Below, in pieces: positions 1-8,943 of a DNA stretch of 64,000 bases (position 1 is the first letter of the stretch; every line of letters starts with the position of its first letter). The notes below the pieces were generated by a model. It was given only the letters and a program-made list of their open reading frames with translations, did no database searches and was not told the origin of the DNA. Source of the stretch: Acidobacteriota bacterium (GTDB lineage Bacteria; Acidobacteriota; Terriglobia; Bryobacterales; Bryobacteraceae); the NCBI GenBank assembly GCA_017307505.1, contig JAFKEE010000027.1:124001-188000 (forward strand). Reading direction: 5' to 3'. Both the position numbers and the translations under genes were made by a program.

Positions 1-2879
1 TCCTGCGCGACGCTCTCGCCGCCTTGTTCCACGAACGATTCCAGTTCGCTCAGGGTGCCATCCGCCTGAATCTTGCCCCGGTAGGTTCTCTGGTCGGATT
101 CATTTGTCACGTAGAACGGATGTCCGGCCTCCGCCTTGACCAACCCGTAGGCTTGCAGGATGTAGGCCCATTTGTACCCGAGATAAGCCGGGCCCTGCAC
201 GATGACATCATTGGACGGAATGAACAGGGTGCCGTCCGGTGAGACATAGTGGTGCTTCGTGCGCGAGGTCACCACTTTGCGGAACATCTGATCCAGCGTG
301 GTGTACTCCAGCTTCACCGGGTCCAGCGTATTTGTGAAATCGCCGTTGACCCAGTAGTTCACTGGCAGCAAGGCGGTACTGCCTGGACGCTCCTGCGCCG
401 GTTGAGGAGCCAGCACCGTGACCTCATCCTCAGGCCCGTCCGGCTTGAACGCGTAGACGGCCAGGCCGCTGCCGCCGGAGGATGTCACGATGACGTTGCC
501 GGCCTTGTCGATGGCGAGATTGACGGGATCCAGCGGGCTGTCGCGCAGGATTCTGAGCTCGCGCGTATCGGGGGAGTATCGATAGATCCGGTGCCAGTGC
601 GCATCGACGAAATAGAGCCGGCCCTGGGCATCGGCCGTCCCACCCGCGCTGTTGTAGAAGCCGCCGGCGAGTTTTTCCACTTTCGCGCCGGGTGCGATCA
701 CTGTGGCCGGGTATCCTGCCGGCGGCGTGGGCCGGGCAGTATTCCAATCCAGGTGGGCGAACTCCCGGTCGCGCACTTCCGTCTGGAAGGTCGGATCCCA
801 GATCGCTGTGCCGTAGGACACCTTGCCCTGCCGCACATACTGCCGGCATCCGTCCTTCTCCGTGCACATCATCAGGGAGCTGTTGTTATCGATATGAATG
901 TTCCGGAATCGGATGCCCGTCGAGTCCGTCACCTTGATCGCGTACGGAAAGGGGCGATAGCTGCGCACCACCCGGTATCCGTGGAAGTTCGCAATCGTCA
1001 GGTTCTTCGAATAACTGATCTCCAGCGCGGAGGCCGATTCGCTCTCGCCCCTCTCGCCTTCGGTTTGCAGGGCGTAGAAGTCCCAGTTCTCCACGTGGTC
1101 GATCTTCGCCTCGGTCCGCACATGGTGTTCGCTGGATACCTGGTATACTTTGCCCGGGGTGGTCGTATCCGAGATGTACAGGCCGGTCTGTGCGAACGTG
1201 CTGGGCGTCCACAGGTTCGAGAACGTACCGCCTCCTCCGTGCGTTACCCAGAGGCTGGGATACTGGCCGTCCCACCGGCGGCGCGGATCGGGGTCGGCGC
1301 TGAGGTTGCTGTTGTAAGGCTGCTCGCGTTTGCCCGCTGGGCCGCGCGTCCCGTGCCCGCCCAGAAAGCGGACATCGTCCATCTGCGAGTCCTTGCCGGC
1401 CAGCCAGAGCGCGGCCACCGCACGGCTATTCGCTCCGCCTGTGTAAAGGCCGATGCCGGTGACCAGGTTGGTCGCGCCGCGCGGTGCCAGCAAAAGCGCC
1501 TTCGCGCTGCCTGGCCCCTGAAAGGCGGGTGTCCCATCCAGGATGTCGAATTGCGTCTCATCCGGGTGAAGTCCGATGAGAATGCTGTCCGGACGGAGCG
1601 TCAGCGTGTCGCTCACTACGTAGCGGCCCATGGGTATGTATAAAACCGGATTCTCGTTGATGGCCTTCTGCAGGGCCACGGTCTCGTCGGTTGTTCCGTC
1701 CCCTTTCAGGCCTAGCGATTTCAAATTCACCCACTTCTCTGTGGGCGGAGGGTCTTTCAAAGCGTTCGGCAGCGCAGGCGGCAGGGTCTTGAGGGGCTCA
1801 GTCAGAAAATCGGTCCGCAGTTCGGCCACCGCGCCCGCGGAACGGAGCGCATAGCCGTGCGACATCGATTTCACAAGATAGGCCGCACCCGGACTCTTCA
1901 ATTGCCTGCCGCTCTCCCGGAGCCGGGCAAAGACAGGAACATTCCGGCAGTGACTGCTCTCCACGTTGATCTGCGTCAGCCGGCTTTTTTCATTGCTGAT
2001 GATCAACGCCGGACCGCTGATGTCCATGAAGCGGGCGTCCTTGACCCAGAGTTGGTCGGAATAGCCGGAGTCGATGGCGACGGCGGTGGGTACGTTTCGA
2101 AACTCGCAATGCACCAGGGTCAACTGCGCCTCGTTTTCTCGGATGGCTGCCTCGCGTTGCCCGTCAAAGGTGGCATCGATGACGGAGAACTGCCAGGCCG
2201 GCGAGGGCTTCTTGGTGAGGATTCCATAACGGCCGCCGTGGAAATGGACATCGTAGGCGATGTTGCCGGCATCGTGGATGCCTGCCAGGCCCGATCCAAT
2301 GTGGAAGTCCATGTGCGCCAGGTAGCCGTGTTGGGCGACGTGGAAACGCACAGCGACGGCCGCCGCGTTATCATTGCCGATCTCGAAATCAATATTGCTC
2401 ATCGCCGAGTAGAACGTGCCGGGGTTGGCATCCCCGATATTGTTGTTCGGCGGCACCGTGCCGGGCGGCGGCGGAGGCAGACGAAAGCCCCGGCCCTGCA
2501 TCGGCCGCATGCCCGCAAAGAAGAACATGGTCGCGATCCCCTGTTGGAAGCCCGGGGTGTGATCGCCCAGCACGAAGACCGGCCGTTTCTCGCCATAGCC
2601 AATCACCCGGATGCCTGGCCATACATAGATGGTCCGCGTCACGCGGTAGCGGCCTTCGGGAACAAAGAGGATTCCTTCCCCTTTCGTCTCCTGGACTTTG
2701 TCGATGGCGGCCTGGAGCCCGGCACTGTCATCTGCCAGTCCGTCGGCCCGCACGGCGAAGCGGTCCTGCGTCAGGTAGACGGCCTGCGCATCCTCCAGCC
2801 TCGTCTTGTAGTAGGAAGCTCCACTGCAGGGCAGCAACACACCGCCCAGAATCATGCCAAAGAGAATAAGTCGCGCCAT
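1..2879 (-). CDS. Secreted pectate-lyase-fold (GH55/GH28-related) protein, 3' end outside window
   Basis: The minus-strand frame is open without a stop from an ATG at 2879 to base 1, giving at least 959 residues; the C-terminus lies beyond the window. Residues 1-21 form a signal peptide (MARLILFGMILGGVLLPCSG). Two right-handed beta-helix modules of the Pectate_lyase_3/GH55 type are marked by the pair 'VRADGLADDSAGLQAAID' near residue 45 and 'LKSLGLKGDGTTDETVALQK' near residue 385, each followed by the typical 'R-Y-x-V' strand. Residues about 745-820 resemble an NHL/SMP-30-like propeller blade set ('GRLYFVDAHWHRIYRYSPDT'). By analogy to such proteins it probably binds or cleaves a polysaccharide outside the cell, but no catalytic residues can be assigned. 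Two large plus-strand frames over the same bases are shadows. Confidence 0.85.
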   Translation of the reverse strand, partial: MARLILFGMILGGVLLPCSGASYYKTRLEDAQAVYLTQDRFAVRADGLADDSAGLQAAIDKVQETKGEGILFVPEGRYRVTRTIYVWPGIRVIGYGEKRPVFVLGDHTPGFQQGIATMFFFAGMRPMQGRGFRLPPPPPGTVPPNNNIGDANPGTFYSAMSNIDFEIGNDNAAAVAVRFHVAQHGYLAHMDFHIGSGLAGIHDAGNIAYDVHFHGGRYGILTKKPSPAWQFSVIDATFDGQREAAIRENEAQLTLVHCEFRNVPTAVAIDSGYSDQLWVKDARFMDISGPALIISNEKSRLTQINVESSHCRNVPVFARLRESGRQLKSPGAAYLVKSMSHGYALRSAGAVAELRTDFLTEPLKTLPPALPNALKDPPPTEKWVNLKSLGLKGDGTTDETVALQKAINENPVLYIPMGRYVVSDTLTLRPDSILIGLHPDETQFDILDGTPAFQGPGSAKALLLAPRGATNLVTGIGLYTGGANSRAVAALWLAGKDSQMDDVRFLGGHGTRGPAGKREQPYNSNLSADPDPRRRWDGQYPSLWVTHGGGGTFSNLWTPSTFAQTGLYISDTTTPGKVYQVSSEHHVRTEAKIDHVENWDFYALQTEGERGESESASALEISYSKNLTIANFHGYRVVRSYRPFPYAIKVTDSTGIRFRNIHIDNNSSLMMCTEKDGCRQYVRQGKVSYGTAIWDPTFQTEVRDREFAHLDWNTARPTPPAGYPATVIAPGAKVEKLAGGFYNSAGGTADAQGRLYFVDAHWHRIYRYSPDTRELRILRDSPLDPVNLAIDKAGNVIVTSSGGSGLAVYAFKPDGPEDEVTVLAPQPAQERPGSTALLPVNYWVNGDFTNTLDPVKLEYTTLDQMFRKVVTSRTKHHYVSPDGTLFIPSNDVIVQGPAYLGYKWAYILQAYGLVKAEAGHPFYVTNESDQRTYRGKIQADGTLSELESFVEQGGESVAQ

Positions 2880-2927
2880 TAATTAACACTCCTGAACTGC
2901 GAGCGTTTTGTCGCGTACTCATCATAT

Positions 2928-2964
2928 GCCCGAGGCCCGGTCCGTGCGAGCCCGGACCTCGGGC
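2928..2964 (-). terminator. Stem-loop downstream of mgtA
   Basis: GCCCGAGGCCCGG (2928-2940) pairs with CCGGACCTCGGGC (2952-2964), 12 of 13 positions, around an 11-nt loop, 14 nt past the mgtA stop. No U-run follows on the minus strand, so it may be a processing or weak termination structure. Confidence 0.45.
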
Positions 2965-2977
2965 GAGGCCGCTTCGC

Positions 2978-5623
2978 TCAGTAGTAGCCGAAGCGGCGCG
3001 CAAACCAGTTCTTCATCCACTGTGTCAGGACGCCATAGGCGCTGAGGATCACCACGAGCCACCCGAAGTAGACGCCAGGCAACGGGCGCAGGCCCAGCGT
3101 CTTCCCGAACGGAGTGAACGGAATCGCCAGCCCTGCGCAGATCACAAGCCCGGTAAGCAGGCTCAACGGCAGTGCGGCGCGGCTCTCCAGAAACGGGATC
3201 CGGCGCGTCCGGATGATGTGGACGATCAGCGTCTGCGAGAGGAGTCCTTCCACAAACCAGCCCGTCTGGAAGAGCGACTGGCCCGCAGGCGTCTTCGCGC
3301 CGAAATAGAACCACATCAGGGCGAATGTGGCATAGTCGAACAGCGATGACACCGGCCCCAGGAACAGCATGAAGCGCCCGATCGCCGCCACGTCCCATCG
3401 CCGCGGCGCCTTCAGGTACTCCTCCTCGACCTCGTCAAACGGGATGGCGGTCTGGGAGAAATCGTACAGCAGGTTCTGCACCAGCAGTTGCACCGGCAGC
3501 ATGGGCAGGAACGGCAGCCAGACACTGGCGCCGAGCACGCTCAGCATGTTGCCGAAGTTCGAACTGGTGCCCATGCGGATGTACTTCACGATATTGCCGA
3601 AGGTCCGCCGGCCCTCCAGAACACCCTCCTCCAGCACCATCAGGCTCTTCTCCAGCAGGATGATATCGGCCGATTCCTTTGCGACGTCCACCGCGGTGTT
3701 GACTGAAATCCCGATGTCCGCCTCCCGCAGGGCCGCCGCATCGTTGATGCCGTCTCCCAGGAAGCCCACCACATGCCCTTGCGCCTTCAGGGCCGAGATA
3801 ACCCGCGCCTTCTCCAGAGGAGACACCTTCGCGAAGACAGCCGTTTCCTCTACTACTTTGCCGAGGGCTTCGTCGTCCATCCTGGCGATCTCGCGGCCCA
3901 GCAGAATCCTGCCTGCTGCGATGCCGACCTCGGTGCAGATTTTGCGGGTCACCACTTCGTTGTCCCCGGTGAGGATCTTCACGGAGACCCCATGCTCTTT
4001 CAGCGCCCGGATCGCCGGCGCAGCCGACTCCTTCGGCGGATCGAGAAAGGCCACGAACCCGGCCAGGATCAGCTCGCATTCGTCCGCAACGGAGTAGACG
4101 GCCTTTCCAAGTGCGAACTTGCGGTAACCGACAGCGATCACCCGGAACCCTTCTTCGTTGAGCGCCCGGGCCATGCGCAGTGCTTTCTCCCGCAACTCGT
4201 CCTTGAGTGGGACCAGTTGCCGGTCCACATCCACCAGGGAGGTGATCCGAAGCATCTCCTCTACCGCGCCTTTGGTGATGAGCAGTTCCTCTGCCTTATC
4301 TGTTTCGACAGCCACCGAAATGCGGCGACGGACAAAGTCGAAAGGGATCTCATCCACCAGCCGGTAGTCGGTCGCCAGATGCAGGCCCTGCTCCAGTTCC
4401 GCATGCTGGAGCACGGCCACATCCAGCAGGTTCTTCAGCCCGGTCTGGTAGTAGCTGTTCAAGTAGGCGAGTTGCAGCACCTTCTCCGAGGCCCGGCCCA
4501 GCACATCCAGGTGCCGCTCCAGCACGACGCGATCCTGCGTCAGCGTGCCGGTCTTGTCGGAACACAGAACGTCCATCGCTCCGAAGTTCTGGATCGAATG
4601 GAGCCGTTTCACAATCACCTTCTTGCGGGACATGCTCACCGCGCCCCGGGCGAGATTAGCCGTCACCACCATGGGCAGCATCTCGGGCGTCAACCCGACA
4701 GCCACGGACAGCGCGAAGAAGAACGCCTGGCCCCAGTCGCCCTTCGTCCAGCCGTTCAGCACGAACACCAGCGGAACCATGACGAGCGTAAACCGGATCA
4801 GCAGGCGGCTCACCCGGCTTACGCCGCGATCGAAGTCCGTCTCCACCCTGCGGCCCGTCACTTCGCGTGCCAGAGCGCCCAGATGCGTGCCGGCGCCTGT
4901 CTGCAGCACAAGCCCGGTGCCCGTGCCGCTGATGACGTTCGTCCCCATGAAGCAGAGCGTAGGTTGCTCAGTCAACTCCGCATGGGGAACTCCATCAACC
5001 TGTGCCGACTTCTCCACTGGCATCGACTCGCCGGTCAAAGCCGCCTGGCTGACGAAGAGATCCTTGGTGGCCAGCAGTCTCAGGTCCGCCGGCACCATGT
5101 CGCCCGCGGAGAGGTGAACGATGTCACCGGGCACCAGTTCATCCACCGCCGTTTCAACCTTCACTCCGCCGCGCGTGACCGTCGCCGTCGTCTGGACCAG
5201 TTCGTTCAACTTCTCTGCCGCTTTGCTCGAGCGGAACTCCTGGGCAAAGCGCAGGATGGCGCTCACCAGCACCATGGTTGCAATGATGGTGGCTGCTTGC
5301 GAATCTCCGCTGATGGCGGCCACGGCGGCCAGAGCCAGCAGCAGCAGGATGAACGCGTTGTTGAAGGCATGCACCAGATGGCGCCACCAGGCGTCCGTCT
5401 CTGCCGCAGCCACCGTGTTGGGCCCATACTTTTGTAGCCTTTCCGCCACCGCCTGTTCGGACAAACCGTCCCAATCCACGGAGTACGCCCGCAGCAGCGC
5501 CTCGGAATCGCTACGTACTGCGTTTGCCAGGACACCCTGCTCCTGGCGCGCGGCAGGCCCGGTTCCGGCCCCGGTGCGCCCGTTCGTCTTCTTGAGCTCG
5601 AGATCCACGAGTGGTTTGAGCAT
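2978..5623 (-). CDS. mgtA: Magnesium-translocating P-type ATPase
   Basis: An 881-residue inner-membrane ATPase of the P3B class that imports Mg2+ at the cost of ATP. Visible motifs in order are a cation-ATPase N-terminal region, the actuator motif LTGES, the phosphorylation motif CSDKTGTLT with the acceptor Asp, and the hinge GDGINDA, followed by a hydrophobic C-terminal membrane domain ending in FARRFGYY. Length fits MgtA/MgtB (about 900). The ATG at 5623 is chosen because AGAGGAG lies 10 nt upstream and the protein then begins MLKPLVDLELKK; the frame stays open a further 51 codons upstream without a better start. It stands alone and is divergent from the SIR2-like gene. Confidence 0.93.
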   Translation of the reverse strand: MLKPLVDLELKKTNGRTGAGTGPAARQEQGVLANAVRSDSEALLRAYSVDWDGLSEQAVAERLQKYGPNTVAAAETDAWWRHLVHAFNNAFILLLLALAAVAAISGDSQAATIIATMVLVSAILRFAQEFRSSKAAEKLNELVQTTATVTRGGVKVETAVDELVPGDIVHLSAGDMVPADLRLLATKDLFVSQAALTGESMPVEKSAQVDGVPHAELTEQPTLCFMGTNVISGTGTGLVLQTGAGTHLGALAREVTGRRVETDFDRGVSRVSRLLIRFTLVMVPLVFVLNGWTKGDWGQAFFFALSVAVGLTPEMLPMVVTANLARGAVSMSRKKVIVKRLHSIQNFGAMDVLCSDKTGTLTQDRVVLERHLDVLGRASEKVLQLAYLNSYYQTGLKNLLDVAVLQHAELEQGLHLATDYRLVDEIPFDFVRRRISVAVETDKAEELLITKGAVEEMLRITSLVDVDRQLVPLKDELREKALRMARALNEEGFRVIAVGYRKFALGKAVYSVADECELILAGFVAFLDPPKESAAPAIRALKEHGVSVKILTGDNEVVTRKICTEVGIAAGRILLGREIARMDDEALGKVVEETAVFAKVSPLEKARVISALKAQGHVVGFLGDGINDAAALREADIGISVNTAVDVAKESADIILLEKSLMVLEEGVLEGRRTFGNIVKYIRMGTSSNFGNMLSVLGASVWLPFLPMLPVQLLVQNLLYDFSQTAIPFDEVEEEYLKAPRRWDVAAIGRFMLFLGPVSSLFDYATFALMWFYFGAKTPAGQSLFQTGWFVEGLLSQTLIVHIIRTRRIPFLESRAALPLSLLTGLVICAGLAIPFTPFGKTLGLRPLPGVYFGWLVVILSAYGVLTQWMKNWFARRFGYY

Positions 5624-6154
5624 GGTGATGCATCTCCTCTCGTGGCTGCAGTTCTGGGTTGTGCCCGTCAGCCAGCCTGTGCAGGCAGACAGCGCCTCTA
5701 CCGGGAACCCCATCAGGACGACGGGGCGTGCCGGCGAATCAGCCTGGCTGCGCACACGGAGAGCGGGTGCGGGCAATCAAACGGGAATGAGTTGGTTGGG
5801 AAGCGGGCCCCCGCGAGGCGTCCTGCTGGCGCCGCGAGGAACCAGCCTGGATGCCCTAGTGGGAAGGGGGCAGGGAAGACCGGTCAAAACTCACGGCAGA
5901 AGAGCAAGCCGTCCGCGGAAAGCCCACCCACAAGGGAGGCTCATTCCGCTTGGCTATTGAACTACTGCCACTATTTGTTTCCATACGTAATTACACGGAG
6001 CCTTTCAGACTCCACCGTCAGGTTAGGCCAATCCGGAACGGTTCGTCAACCCGCGGTCGCTGCGGTTCCTTGCGCCGCTTCGGCCAGCACGCCGGAATCC
6101 GTACATTTGTCTTGCAATCGCCGGAGCCGCGGGAGCATCCTGAGAGGACTCCGC
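5624..6154. other. 531-nt divergent intergenic region
   Basis: It separates divergent mgtA and the SIR2-like gene. It is GC-rich with several short inverted repeats. I could not align it to the M-box Mg2+ riboswitch and see no gene. Its length leaves room for a long mgtA leader. Confidence 0.4.
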
Positions 6155-7246
6155 ATGGACGACACCGTCTTATTCCTGGGCGCCGGCGCCACCAAATCCG
6201 TGAAAGGTCCGATGACCGACGAGATCCTGCCCAGGATGTACGCGGAAAAGTCTCTGCTGGCCGCTGCCGATCCGAAGGGGTTGGTCGCCAGGCTCGTGCA
6301 GTTCCTCGAAACGGAGTTTCACGTTCGTGCCGGTCTTCCAAAGGAAGAGTACCCCGGACTCCCGTTGTTGATGAGCCTCCTGGATATGGCCCTGGACCGC
6401 CGCGAGTTGTTTCACGCGGAATGGGATGTGACGGTGCTGGCCGAACTCCGCCAGGCGATTGAACTGGGCATCTTCGACGTCCTCGAGGAAGCCCTTGTGA
6501 AGTTCCCCACCAACAATCACTACTCGCTGCTGCAGCGCCTTTTTCCTCTGCCGTGTACCCCGCAGGTGATCACTACCAACTACGACCTTGTTGTGGACAC
6601 CAGCATGATGCACCTCAGCCGGCAGTGGCGTCCTGAAGGGGGTCTGCCCAACTACCGCTGCGGCATTGCGAATCTGGCCCCCGTTGGCCCGGAGCAGCGA
6701 TTCGGCTCCCTGCTGAAACTGCACGGATCACTGAACTGGCTGTACTGCCGCACTTGCCAGCGCCTGGAGTTGGGCGCCACCGATTCCACTCGTTTCCTCT
6801 CAATCTATGGGCAGATCATAGGGCCGGACTTGCGGTCGTCGTTTACGACGGATGGGGCGCCGTGCGGAGTGTGTGGGCGGCAGTTGCGCCCGCTGCTGGT
6901 CGCGCCTTCGCATCTCAAGGATTACCGCAATCCCCATCTGGGTCAGGTGTGGTACGAAGCCCAGCGGGTCCTCCGGCAGTCGAAGCGCGCGATCTTTGTC
7001 GGCTACAGCCTTCCGGACGATGATGTCGAAGTCATTTACTTACTCAAGCGGGGGCTCGCTCACATCACGGATCCTAAACAGATCACGGTAGTGGAGTACT
7101 GTGCGGAGAATCCGCTCATCCTGCCGCAACAGCATCCCGTCGGGCGCCGCTATCGCGCCCTTTTCGGAGACATTGACTGGCACGCCGGAGGATTGCAATC
7201 CTGGCTTGACTCGGCGTCGGGCCTGCCAATCGCCCCTGTGCACTAA
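6155..7246 (+). CDS. SIR2-like domain protein
   Basis: A 363-residue predicted cytoplasmic protein of the SIR2_2 group. It starts with a Rossmann-type glycine loop, LFLGAGATKSVKGP (residues 5-18). It then carries TTNYDLVVDTS near 145, LKLHGSLNWLYCRTC near 190, a second cysteine pair CGVCGRQ near 240 that would complete a zinc ribbon, and GYSLPDDD near 285. SIR2 proteins bind NAD+ and either deacylate or hydrolyse it; in bacteria, SIR2-like domains often serve as NADase effectors of anti-phage systems. Here there is no obvious partner gene, so the function is open. The ATG at 6155 has GAGAGGA 7 nt upstream; an upstream in-frame extension to 5642 has no such support. Confidence 0.8.
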   Translation: MDDTVLFLGAGATKSVKGPMTDEILPRMYAEKSLLAAADPKGLVARLVQFLETEFHVRAGLPKEEYPGLPLLMSLLDMALDRRELFHAEWDVTVLAELRQAIELGIFDVLEEALVKFPTNNHYSLLQRLFPLPCTPQVITTNYDLVVDTSMMHLSRQWRPEGGLPNYRCGIANLAPVGPEQRFGSLLKLHGSLNWLYCRTCQRLELGATDSTRFLSIYGQIIGPDLRSSFTTDGAPCGVCGRQLRPLLVAPSHLKDYRNPHLGQVWYEAQRVLRQSKRAIFVGYSLPDDDVEVIYLLKRGLAHITDPKQITVVEYCAENPLILPQQHPVGRRYRALFGDIDWHAGGLQSWLDSASGLPIAPVH

Positions 7247-7440
7247 GTAGCGGCACTGGAAGATGGAGGGAGTGTTCGCGCCAGGCCCCAGGAACACTTG
7301 ATTCTGCTTACACGTCTGACACCTGAATTTCCGTCGATTGTGCGCCATTCTCCATTCCGGCGACGTTGGGAAGTGGCGAAGTTTACGGCGGCAATACGAG
7401 CCGCGGGATGTGGGAGAATCACCCCCAAGGAGTCTCCTCA

Positions 7441-7809
7441 ATGTTCCTGCGATCCTTGATGCTCGCTCTCGTCTGCGCCGCCATGGCACTCGCGGCCGAC
7501 GTGACCGGAAAATGGACGGCCGAGTTCGACACCCAGATCGGTCCGCAAAAGTACACTTACGATTTCAAAGCCGACGGCGCCAAGCTGACCGGCAAACTCA
7601 AAGGCGGCCCCGGCGATATGGCCAATGAGTCCGAGATCAAGGACGGCACGATCAAGGGAGACGAGATCTCTTTTGTAGAGATCTTCAAAATGGAAGGCAA
7701 TGAAATCCGGATCGAGTACAAAGGCAAAGTCTCGGGCGACGAGATCAAATTCACTCGCAAAGTAGCCGACTTCGCAACGGAGGAACTCACGGCCAAACGG
7801 GCTAAGTAG
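7441..7809 (+). CDS. Small secreted protein, unknown function
   Basis: A 122-residue protein with a clear signal peptide (MFLRSLMLALVCAAMALAAD) and a mature part of short alternating polar/hydrophobic strands, 'GKWTAEFDTQ', 'YDFKADGAKLTGKLKG', 'FTRKVADFATEEL', suggesting a small beta-barrel. This pattern recurs in acidobacterial secreted proteins of unknown role. ATG at 7441 has AAGGAG 9 nt upstream. It lies between the SIR2-like gene and the URO-D-like gene and appears to be transcribed on its own. Confidence 0.75.
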   Translation: MFLRSLMLALVCAAMALAADVTGKWTAEFDTQIGPQKYTYDFKADGAKLTGKLKGGPGDMANESEIKDGTIKGDEISFVEIFKMEGNEIRIEYKGKVSGDEIKFTRKVADFATEELTAKRAK

Positions 7810-7905
7810 CCCCTCCGGCAGAGCCGGTCCGTTGCGCCTGGTTCCCTGCCGACTCTGCCTCAAAAATATCGCGTACCGTCGCCTGCGCCCGTGTATTCTT
7901 CATAC

Positions 7906-8937
7906 ATGGACAGACGCAGTTTTCTCCGTCTTGCGCCTCTGGGCGCTGGCGCGTTCATCGCCGGCCGAGCCGCGCAGGCCGCCGGCCCGGTAAATAAGCG
8001 GGAGCGCATGCTTCAGTGGCTGGCAGGTAAGCCGGACCCGAATTACACTCCGGCCGCATTCTTTCTCCACTTCGGACCGCAGTACAAAACCGGATCCGCC
8101 GCCGCCCGGCGCCACATGGAGTACTTCCGCGCCACGGACATGGACTTCGTGAAGATCCAGTTCGAGCAGACCTACGACCGCCAGCCAAACCTCAACACTC
8201 CGGCCGACTGGGCCAATCTGAAGCTCCAGAAACTCGATTTCTACGAAGCCCAACTGCAGACCGTGAGGGATCTCGTCAGGGACGCAAAGAAAGAGGCCCT
8301 GATCCTGATGACCCTCTACTCCCCTTACATGTGCGCCGGCCATTGCGCCACCGCACCTCTCCTTCACAAACATCTGGAAGAGAATCCGGAAGCCGTCAAA
8401 CGGGGCCTGGAGATCCTCACCGAAAGCCAGATGCTGTTCGTGCGCGCCTGTATCAAAGCCGGCGTCGATGGATTCTACATGTCAACGCAGGGGTCTGAAG
8501 CCAAACAGTTCAGCACGCCGAAGATCTTCGCCAACTATGTGAAGCCCTTTGACCTCGTCGCCATGAAGGAGATCAGCACCACCTGCCCCTTCAACATCCT
8601 GCACGTCTGCGACTACAATGCACCCTACTCCGGCTACGAGGCTACGCTCGAATACCCCGGCCAGGTCGTCAACTGCAATCCCAAGCTGATCGGCAAACAG
8701 CTGGCGCTGCCCGAAATCGCGAAGATGTTCAAACGCCCCTTCATGGGCGGTCTCGACCGGCACAACCTGCTGGCCGCGGCAACCCCTCAGCAGCTGAACG
8801 ATGAGGTCCAGCGTGTCGTAAAGAGCGCTCCGCCACAGTTCATCCTAGGAGCCGACTGCACCGTGGCCGGCGACACGGATTGGAAGCGCCTGCGCCAGAT
8901 CATCGACACGGCGCATCGCACCGGTCATAAAGCGTAG
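7906..8937 (+). CDS. Tat-exported uroporphyrinogen decarboxylase / corrinoid methyltransferase-like protein
   Basis: A 343-residue protein beginning MDRRSFLRLAPLGAGAF, a twin-arginine signal, with a body of the URO-D superfamily ('TDMDFVKIQFEQ', 'AGVDGFYMSTQ', 'FMGGLDRHNL'). HVC at residues 233-235 and a Cys at 318 (GADCTV) match the H-x-C-x(n)-C zinc arrangement that MtaA/CmuA-type methyltransferases use to activate thiols. True haem-pathway HemE is cytosolic, so export argues for another role. ATG 7906 is preferred over an in-frame upstream ATG at 7891 because it places the twin arginines correctly. Function is inferred only at superfamily level. Confidence 0.72.
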   Translation: MDRRSFLRLAPLGAGAFIAGRAAQAAGPVNKRERMLQWLAGKPDPNYTPAAFFLHFGPQYKTGSAAARRHMEYFRATDMDFVKIQFEQTYDRQPNLNTPADWANLKLQKLDFYEAQLQTVRDLVRDAKKEALILMTLYSPYMCAGHCATAPLLHKHLEENPEAVKRGLEILTESQMLFVRACIKAGVDGFYMSTQGSEAKQFSTPKIFANYVKPFDLVAMKEISTTCPFNILHVCDYNAPYSGYEATLEYPGQVVNCNPKLIGKQLALPEIAKMFKRPFMGGLDRHNLLAAATPQQLNDEVQRVVKSAPPQFILGADCTVAGDTDWKRLRQIIDTAHRTGHKA

Positions 8938-8943
8938 CCGGAC

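Noticed and set aside
249-2882. Plus-strand open frames of 464 and 341 residues (249-1643, 1857-2882)
   Set aside because: They mirror a continuous minus-strand frame that has a signal peptide and pectate-lyase-type motifs; the plus-strand translations are Arg/His/Val-rich with no family resemblance.
5624-6154. M-box (Mg2+) riboswitch before mgtA
   Set aside because: I could not find the conserved M-box blocks on the minus strand; left as an open finding rather than a feature.
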